Positions 5,497 through 10,414 of a stretch of DNA of 10,414 nt are shown here, piece by piece (the first letter of the stretch is position 1; each line of letters begins with the position of its first letter). The translations under genes and the position numbers were made by a program. The notes under the pieces are model-generated. The model did no database searches. It was given only the letters and a program-made list of their open reading frames with translations, and had not been told where the DNA came from. Source of the stretch: an uncultured Gammaproteobacteria bacterium. Its GTDB lineage: Bacteria > Pseudomonadota > Gammaproteobacteria > Rariloculales > Rariloculaceae. Where the stretch lies: assembly GCA_946887385.1 (NCBI GenBank), contig CAMPKU010000160.1, positions 1-10,414 on the forward strand. Reading direction: 5' to 3'.

Positions 5497-6682
5497 TCGC
5501 ATTGGCGATGAGCGACACGCCGAGCATCATGGCCGCGAGCGGCAGCAGCGTGCCGTCGTTCAGCGCGCCGCTCACCCAACCGAACAGGCCGCCGAGAAAG
5601 AACATCATCGTCGTGTAGACCGACGAGGCACTGCCGGCCAGCTCGCGAAAATACGCCATGTAGCGCGACGAGCCTGCGGGGCCCACGAGCCCGAGCGTGG
5701 CCACGGTGAGCACGATCAACGGCACGACGACAATGAGCGAAGCCCTCCCCGTCGCGATCACCGCCAGCAGCGCTGCCACGGCGAGCACCTGAACGGTAAG
5801 CCCTACTCGGAAAAACGTGCCGGCGTTGTAGCTCTTGAGCCGCCACATGCTGAACAGGTTCATGGCCATGACGCCGAGCACGCTGGTGCCGAACAGCAGT
5901 GAAAACGGCCCCGGCCCCACGCCGAAGTACTGCATGTACATGAACGACGAGTTCGTGACGAAGATCATCAGGCACGCCGCCGAAAACGCCATGGCCGTGG
6001 CATAGCGGATGGGCAACAGCCGCCCGCCAACGCGCCGGCGTACCACGTCGAAGCATTGCCGGAACACGGAGCCGAGCGACAAGCTCGCGAGCCGCCCCGG
6101 CCGCGTCTCGGGCACGATCTTGGCGTATGCCGCGAGCAGCACGCCGGCATACACGGCCTTGAACAAGAAAATCGTCTCCCAGCCGAGCGGCAGCATGGCG
6201 TAGCCGAGCGCCGGGGCTACCAAGGGCGCCACGAGCAGCACCATCGTCACCGTGGCGAACCGCCGCCCGAGCTGCTCGACGGGATAGATGTCGCGCACCG
6301 TGGCCATGCAGATCACGGTCGAGAAGCCGCCGCCGATCGCCTGGAAAAACCGTAGCGTCAGCATCTCGGTGAGGCTGCCGGCGAAGGCGATGGCGATCGA
6401 CGTTGCGAGATACACGGCGAGCCCCACGTAGCCGATGCGCTTGCGCCCGATCTGGTCCGACAGCGCACCGCCGAAGAACTGCCCGATGCCGTAGCCGACG
6501 AGAAACACGTTCAACGTGTTCTGCAACGCGAGCACCGTCACGCCGAAATCGGCAGCGATGGACGGAATCGCCGGCAAGTACACGTCGATGCTGAGCGGGC
6601 CGAGCGCCGCCAGCGCGCCGAAGAAGAAGATCAAATACCAAGGCGGTGGACTCCGCCCTGCGACGCCCGGCGTGGCGGACAT
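5453..6682 (-). CDS. Bcr/CflA-family MFS drug-efflux transporter
   Basis: The 409-residue protein is a 12-helix major-facilitator pump of the Bcr/CflA (DHA1) type, expected to expel small drugs by proton antiport across the inner membrane. Helix 1 carries the family signature LSIDVYLPAIPSIAADFG (30-47, with D33). The helix 2-3 loop holds MFS motif A, GGALSDQIGRKR (71-82). A motif C-like APLVAPALGY lies in helix 5. I start it at ATG 6682, which shares one base with the TGA of the Nudix gene (TGATG), a sign of translational coupling. An in-frame GTG at 6715 would overlap the Nudix gene by 34 nt and is less likely. It is the last gene of the feoA-feoB-nudix-MFS run, and its 3' end overlaps the ABC exporter gene by 44 bp tail to tail. 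The substrate is unknown; a bicyclomycin or sulfonamide role is only a family precedent. Confidence 0.9.
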   Translation of the reverse strand: MSATPGVAGRSPPPWYLIFFFGALAALGPLSIDVYLPAIPSIAADFGVTVLALQNTLNVFLVGYGIGQFFGGALSDQIGRKRIGYVGLAVYLATSIAIAFAGSLTEMLTLRFFQAIGGGFSTVICMATVRDIYPVEQLGRRFATVTMVLLVAPLVAPALGYAMLPLGWETIFLFKAVYAGVLLAAYAKIVPETRPGRLASLSLGSVFRQCFDVVRRRVGGRLLPIRYATAMAFSAACLMIFVTNSSFMYMQYFGVGPGPFSLLFGTSVLGVMAMNLFSMWRLKSYNAGTFFRVGLTVQVLAVAALLAVIATGRASLIVVVPLIVLTVATLGLVGPAGSSRYMAYFRELAGSASSVYTTMMFFLGGLFGWVSGALNDGTLLPLAAMMLGVSLIANAISLGLPRHAEPAAR

Positions 6683-7248
6683 CAACGCGCGCCGTGCTGC
6701 TTCAGGTAGCGCCACATCGCGCCGGCGACGAGCGCGTGATCGATTTCACCGGACACCAGCAGGGCTTCGAGATCGGCAACCGGCACCAGCACTACCTCGG
6801 TCACCTCGGTGCCGGTGTTCTGTATCGGGCGCTCGAGCTCGACGCCCGTGGCGTAGAACGTGAACAGCCGGTTCGAGAACAGCGCGGGATTGGGCCGCAC
6901 CACGCCGAGCGGCTGCGCCGTGCGCGCGCGATAGCCCGTTTCTTCGAGGCATTCGCGCAGCGCCGCTGCCGCAGGCTCTTCGCCCGCGTCGATCAACCCG
7001 CCCGGCATCTCGAGGGTCACGCGCCGTGCGCCGTGGCGATACTGGCGAACCAGCACGGCCTCGCCCGCCGCCGTGATCGGCAAGATCTGCGCCCAGTCGA
7101 CGGACTGGATGCGGTGAAAGGCATACGTCTGCCCGTCGAGCGGCGACACCGCGCGAGAGCGCTCGAGCGTGAAGATGCGGCCGTCGGCGACCTGCTCCCG
7201 CTCCACCTCCGGCCACGCGCCGAGCTTCGAGGGCGGCAGCGGTTTCAC
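6682..7248 (-). CDS. Nudix hydrolase, ADP-ribose pyrophosphatase-like
   Basis: The 188-residue protein carries a perfect Nudix box from G84 to Y106 (G-x5-E90-x7-R98-E99-x2-E102-E103-x-G105-Y106). The glutamates of that box bind the Mg2+ that drives cleavage of a nucleoside diphosphate linked to another group. The upstream VRQYRHGARRVTLEMPGG (67-84) is typical of ADP-ribose or sugar-nucleotide pyrophosphatases. It is likely cytoplasmic. The frame is open to 7383, but I set the start at GTG 7248. That GTG overlaps the feoB stop as GTGA (4-nt overlap), has GGGA 5 nt upstream, and gives the usual family length. It is followed by the MFS gene with a 1-nt overlap, so both are probably translated in step with feoB. 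The exact substrate (ADP-ribose, GDP-mannose or other) cannot be told from sequence. Confidence 0.9.
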   Translation of the reverse strand: MKPLPPSKLGAWPEVEREQVADGRIFTLERSRAVSPLDGQTYAFHRIQSVDWAQILPITAAGEAVLVRQYRHGARRVTLEMPGGLIDAGEEPAAAALRECLEETGYRARTAQPLGVVRPNPALFSNRLFTFYATGVELERPIQNTGTEVTEVVLVPVADLEALLVSGEIDHALVAGAMWRYLKQHGAR

Positions 7249-9422
7249 GCCGTTCCCAGCTGATAGATCAGGAAGGCTCCACCGTAGCCGAGCGCCGTCA
7301 TGTAGCTCCAAGCGAATATGGGCCAGCGCCAGCTGTTGGTCTCGCGGCGAATCACGGCCAGCGTGGCAGCGCACTGCAAGCACCAGGCATAGAACAGCAG
7401 CAAGCCCAGCACCATCGGCAACGTGAACACGGGGCTGCCGTCGGCGTGCTCGGCGGCGCGCAGCCTGCCCGCGAGCGTCTCCTCATCGGCCTCGCCGCCG
7501 ACGGCGTAGATGGTGCCGAGCACGGCCACGACCACCTCGCGCGCCGGAAAGCCGGCGATCACGGCCGCCGAGATCCGCCAATCCCAGCCGAGCGGCCGGA
7601 ACGCCGGCTCCACCCATCGCCCCGCACGGCCGAGCCAGCTCTGAGCGAGGTGATCGGCGCCCGCCTGATTGTCGAGCTCCGCGAGCCGCTCTTCGAGCGC
7701 GGGGCCCACGAGCGTGGCTTGCGCTTCAGCGGCCGCCTCCGCACGCGCGGCTTCCACTTCCGGCGAGCGCGGGAAATACGCCAGCGCCCAGACCACGACG
7801 GCTACGGCGAAGATGACGGTGCCGGCGCGCCGCAGGAACACGCGCGCGCGATCGAGCAGCTTCATGCCCACCGTGCGCAGATTCGGCACGCGAAACTCGG
7901 GCAATGCGAGGATGAAGGTGGGGTTCTGCCCGCGCAGCACGGAGCTGCGCAGCAGCAACGCCGTACCCACGCCGCCGGCGATGCCGATGGCATAGAGCCC
8001 GAATAGCACGAGCCCTTGGAGATTGAACACGCCTATGGTTTGCACCGGCACGAACGCGCCGATCAGCAACGCGTACACCGGCAAGCGCGCCGAGCAGGTC
8101 ATGAACGGCGCGGCGATGATCGTCGCGATGCGGTCGCGCCGATTCGGAATCACGCGCGTGGCCATGATCGACGGCACTGCGCACGCGAAGCTCGACAGCA
8201 ACGGGATCACCGATTGGCCGGAAAGGCCTACGCTGCGCATCGCCCGATCGACGAGGAACGCCGCGCGTGCGAGATAGCCCGTGTCCTCCATCAAAATGAT
8301 GAACAAGAACAAGATCAAGATCTGCGGCAGGAACACCACCACGCTGCCGACGCCGGCGATGGCGCCGTCGGCCACGAAGCTGCGCACCGCGCCCTCGGGC
8401 AACAAAGAGCCCACCGCGGTGCCGATGCCGCTCACGCCGGCATCGATGAGGTCGACGAGCGGCGTGGCCCAAGCAAATACGGCCTGAAAGACCACGAACA
8501 TGAGCGCGATCAACAGCACCGTCGCGGGCCACGGGCGATTGGCCCAGTCGACGAGCCGCGCGGCTTGCGTGACCACGCCGGACCCCGGCGACTCCACGCG
8601 CTCGAGAGTGGCGCGCACCCACGCGTAGCGCCGGCGCGCCTCGGCGGCGAGCGGCGGCTCGCCCGCGAACAACGCGGCGCGCGCAGCGCTGACGTCGGCG
8701 CTGGCTTGCGGGCTGAGCGGCGCGGCCGGCGAGTCGATCAAGAGGCGCTCGGCTTCCGCCCGGTGCAACTGCGTGCCGTGGGCGCGCCAACGTTCGACCA
8801 GCGACTCGGCCGCCGCTTTGAGCTCCGGCCAGTGGCCGCCGTCTCGCGGCGGTGCGACCGTCAAAATGCGCGCAAGGCCCTCATTGAGCGCCTGGAAACC
8901 GCGCCCCGACGTGGCCACCACGGGATACACCGGCACCCCGCCGAGCGCGTCGGTGAGCGCCGCGTAGTCGATCTTGCGGCCGTCGCGCTCTGCGGCATCC
9001 GTCATCGTGAGCACGGCGATCATGGGCTTGCCGAGCTCGACGAGCTGTTGCAGCAGGTACAAGCCTTGATAGAGCCGCGTGGAGTCGATGACGGCAAGAA
9101 TTGCGTCGGGCTCCGGCGTGCCGGCAACTCGGCCGAACAAGACTTCCACGGCAATGCTCTCGTCGGCCGAGGTTGGGCTCAACGAGTAGGTGCCGGGCAG
9201 GTCGACAAGATCGAGCGTCGTGGCACCGAACGTGCCGCGCCCGATCCGCCGCTCGACGGTGACGCCGGGATAGTTCGCCGTATGCTGGCGTAACCCCGTG
9301 AGACGATTGAACACGGAGCTCTTGCCCGCGTTCGGGTTGCCGACCACGGCGATCGTGCCCACCGCCTTGCGGCGCACGGCGATTCGCTCGAGCGGAACTA
9401 CCCGTTCAGCCGGCGCGGCCAT
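7245..9422 (-). CDS. feoB: Ferrous iron transport protein B
   Basis: The 725-residue protein has a cytoplasmic G domain followed by a membrane permease, the architecture of FeoB, which imports Fe2+ across the inner membrane. G1 is GNPNAGKSS (28-36), G2 PGVT (52-55), G3 DLPG (74-77) and G5 near VATSGRG (169-175). G4 reads TMTD (139-142) where FeoB normally has N-x-x-D. The permease shows the conserved VVFLPQILILFLFIILMEDT block, the LLSSFACAVPSIMATR gate segment with its cysteine, and a late LQCAATLAVIRRETNSW segment. The length is normal (E. coli FeoB 773). The start is ATG 9422, overlapping feoA by 17 nt; the N-terminal extension before G1 is a little long, and a GTG at codon 21 is an alternative. 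The feoB stop overlaps the Nudix start. Expression is probably iron-repressed through the Fur-like box upstream of feoA. No feoC is visible. Confidence 0.97.
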   Translation of the reverse strand: MAAPAERVVPLERIAVRRKAVGTIAVVGNPNAGKSSVFNRLTGLRQHTANYPGVTVERRIGRGTFGATTLDLVDLPGTYSLSPTSADESIAVEVLFGRVAGTPEPDAILAVIDSTRLYQGLYLLQQLVELGKPMIAVLTMTDAAERDGRKIDYAALTDALGGVPVYPVVATSGRGFQALNEGLARILTVAPPRDGGHWPELKAAAESLVERWRAHGTQLHRAEAERLLIDSPAAPLSPQASADVSAARAALFAGEPPLAAEARRRYAWVRATLERVESPGSGVVTQAARLVDWANRPWPATVLLIALMFVVFQAVFAWATPLVDLIDAGVSGIGTAVGSLLPEGAVRSFVADGAIAGVGSVVVFLPQILILFLFIILMEDTGYLARAAFLVDRAMRSVGLSGQSVIPLLSSFACAVPSIMATRVIPNRRDRIATIIAAPFMTCSARLPVYALLIGAFVPVQTIGVFNLQGLVLFGLYAIGIAGGVGTALLLRSSVLRGQNPTFILALPEFRVPNLRTVGMKLLDRARVFLRRAGTVIFAVAVVVWALAYFPRSPEVEAARAEAAAEAQATLVGPALEERLAELDNQAGADHLAQSWLGRAGRWVEPAFRPLGWDWRISAAVIAGFPAREVVVAVLGTIYAVGGEADEETLAGRLRAAEHADGSPVFTLPMVLGLLLFYAWCLQCAATLAVIRRETNSWRWPIFAWSYMTALGYGGAFLIYQLGTA

Positions 9423-9642
9423 TCGGCACCACGTGAAACCGCCGGGCTTGCTCGTCGCGCAGGGAGATCGCGGCGCCGTAGATGCGCAGCTCGAGGGGAT
9501 CTCCGCCGAGCGATCGGCGTAGGAACGTGATCTCGGCCCCTTCGACGAGACCCAGCACCATCAGTCGTTGAACGGCCGGGTCGGCGGTGTCGATCGATTC
9601 GATGCGCGCGCGGTCACCCGGCTTGAGATCGGCAAGTGTCAG
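9406..9642 (-). CDS. feoA: Ferrous iron transport protein A, apparent CTG start
   Basis: This small gene encodes 78 residues. LADLKPGDRARI near the start, RLMVLGLVEGAEI (26-38), a GGDPLELRIYGAAISLRDEQA stretch (about 46-66) and RFHVV near the end give the SH3-like FeoA fold, which supports FeoB-mediated Fe2+ uptake. The upstream in-frame stop is only 20 codons before the homologous start, and the interval has no ATG, GTG or TTG. CTG 9642 lies exactly where family members have ATG (M-T-L-A-D-L) and has GGAG 7 nt upstream. I therefore call a CTG start; an upstream CTG at 9660 is a poorer option. An ATG at 9685 is in another frame and stops at 9614. A sequencing error or frameshift is the alternative. 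The gene overlaps feoB by 17 nt and is the first gene of the iron operon. Confidence 0.88.
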   Translation of the reverse strand: MTLADLKPGDRARIESIDTADPAVQRLMVLGLVEGAEITFLRRSLGGDPLELRIYGAAISLRDEQARRFHVVPNGRAG

Positions 9643-9670
9643 ACGTGGGCTCCGTGGCAGGCGTGCAAAT

Positions 9671-9689
9671 AAGAATCGTTGTCATTCTC
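9671..9689 (-). promoter_or_regulatory. Candidate Fur box upstream of feoA
   Basis: The minus-strand 19-mer GAGAATGACAACGATTCTT matches 13 of 19 positions of the classical Fur consensus GATAATGATAATCATTATC. It contains the perfect inverted pair AGAAT-N7-ATTCT. It lies 28 nt before the feoA start and overlaps the proposed -10 element, the usual place for a Fur repressor site on an iron-uptake operon. The match and the location together make it likely; binding is not shown. Confidence 0.7.
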
Positions 9690-9712
9690 CACGAGAGCGC
9701 CTTCTCAATCAA
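9684..9712 (-). promoter_or_regulatory. Candidate sigma70 promoter of feoA-feoB-nudix-MFS
   Basis: On the minus strand TTGATT (9712-9707) and GAGAAT (9689-9684) are separated by exactly 17 nt. Each matches 4 of 6 consensus bases of the -35 and -10 elements. The -35 overlaps the last codons and the first base of the purA stop, and the -10 is inside the Fur-like box. Transcription would start near 9677, giving a short leader of about 35 nt before the CTG of feoA. Confidence 0.5.
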
Positions 9713-10414
9713 ATGGATGCCGCCGCATGATCACGGCGTCGCGGCTGGGGCCCGTGGAGACGATATCGATCGGCACGCCCGCAAGCTGCTCGATCCGGCC
9801 GAGATAGGCCTTGGCTTCCTTGGGCAAAGCCGCGTAGGACGTGATGCCGGCCGTGGGCTCACGCCAGCCCGGCACGGATTCGTAGACGGGCTCGCAGTCG
9901 CCGATCCGCTCGACGAGCAACGGCAGCGTCTCGAGCGCTTCGCCGTCCAAGCGGTAGCCGACACAGATCTTGATCTCGGGCAGGCCGTCCAAGACGTCCA
10001 GCTTCGTGAGGCACAAGCCGGCCACGCTGTTCGTGAGCGCCACGCGCTTCAGCACCACGGCATCGAGCCAACCGCAGCGGCGCGGCCGGCCTGTGGTGGA
10101 CCCGAACTCATGGCCCACGTGCCCCAAGTGGCGGCCGACGTCGTCGTGCAGCTCCGTGGGGAACGGCCCGGCGCCGACGCGCGTGGTATACGCCTTCACG
10201 ATGCCGAGCACGTAGTCGATGGACCCGCAGCCCACTCCCGCCCCCGCAGCGGCGCTGCCGATCGTCGTGTTCGACGAGGTGACGAACGGATAGGTGCCAA
10301 GATCGATGTCGAGCATCGCGCCTTGCGCGCCCTCGAACAGCACACTGCCCCCGCGCGCACGCACATCCTGCAGCGCTTCGGTAACGTCCACGACGAGCGG
10401 CTTCACCCGCTCGC
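9705..10414 (-). CDS. purA: Adenylosuccinate synthetase, C-terminal part (5' end outside the window)
   Basis: About 236 residues of the C-terminal half are present; the frame runs on past position 10414, so the GTG at 10406 is an internal valine, not a start. The full protein is about 430 residues in the family. It makes adenylosuccinate from IMP, aspartate and GTP, the first step from IMP to AMP, in the cytoplasm. Recognisable blocks are [52 protein letters not shown], the GTP-base-contacting [18 protein letters not shown] and, near the C-terminus, [10 protein letters not shown]. No odd residues are seen. The feoA promoter begins within its last codons, and no terminator hairpin separates purA from feoA, so some read-through into the iron operon is possible. 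Confidence 0.97.
   Translation of the reverse strand, partial: ERVKPLVVDVTEALQDVRARGGSVLFEGAQGAMLDIDLGTYPFVTSSNTTIGSAAAGAGVGCGSIDYVLGIVKAYTTRVGAGPFPTELHDDVGRHLGHVGHEFGSTTGRPRRCGWLDAVVLKRVALTNSVAGLCLTKLDVLDGLPEIKICVGYRLDGEALETLPLLVERIGDCEPVYESVPGWREPTAGITSYAALPKEAKAYLGRIEQLAGVPIDIVSTGPSRDAVIMRRHPFD

Noticed and set aside
7249..7383. N-terminal extension of the Nudix protein inside feoB
   Set aside because: The extra 45 residues lie antisense-free but out of frame within the conserved FeoB C-terminus. The GTG overlapping the feoB stop gives normal family length.
8016..9293. 425-codon plus-strand frame opposite feoB
   Set aside because: It is antisense to conserved FeoB coding sequence, with the His/Arg-rich composition typical of the shadow frame in high-GC DNA and no recognisable motif.
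9614..9685. 24-codon ATG frame (9685 to 9614) as a feo leader peptide
   Set aside because: Its ATG falls in the proposed -10/Fur box region, upstream of the expected transcript start, and it has no conserved feature. It is kept only as an alternative if an indel is present.

Overview
The window is high-GC, gene-dense bacterial DNA. Blocks I counted by hand run from about 50% GC in one gene to about 75% in its neighbour. An Atm1-type ABC exporter, a Bcr/CflA transporter, an adenylosuccinate synthetase and a FeoA/FeoB pair behind a Fur-like site point to a proteobacterium. I cannot fix the class from the sequence alone. Nine genes are complete, one (purA) is cut by the right edge, and one is a short gene remnant.

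Left part (1-2551, minus strand): three SAM-dependent methyltransferases of three different families read in one direction: a class I methyltransferase (2551 to 1823), an FkbM-type (1787 to 1011) and a TylF/macrocin-type (791 to 12). This mix is typical of surface-glycan or O-antigen/exopolysaccharide loci. The FkbM gene has clearly lower GC and is bracketed by a 58-bp direct repeat, which is the 3' end of the class I methyltransferase gene. The second copy is an orphan tail just upstream of tylF. The region therefore records an insertion or duplication.

Middle (2552-5496, plus strand): a divergent 170-bp spacer, then a secreted protein with two 50-residue acidic, two-cysteine repeats and a PPC-like domain. 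Next come a (CG)5-CC-(CG)5 hairpin and an Atm1/ABCB7-type ABC exporter. The exporter converges on, and overlaps by 44 bp, the operon arriving from the right.

Right part (5453-10414, minus strand): purA (3' part), then feoA-feoB-nudix-MFS packed with overlaps of 17, 4 and 1 nt. A candidate sigma70 promoter with an overlapping Fur-like box lies across the purA stop codon and the purA-feoA gap, so the iron operon is probably iron-repressed. feoA has no ATG, GTG or TTG in the right place and appears to start at CTG behind a good Shine-Dalgarno. FeoB and the Atm1-type exporter give the region an iron/Fe-S flavour; the Nudix hydrolase and the drug-type MFS pump appear to be translationally coupled passengers of the iron operon.

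I found no RNA genes, CRISPR array, transposase or prophage. The most unusual items are the repeat-bracketed FkbM cassette, the CTG-started feoA with its compact Fur-controlled promoter, and the two-repeat secreted protein.
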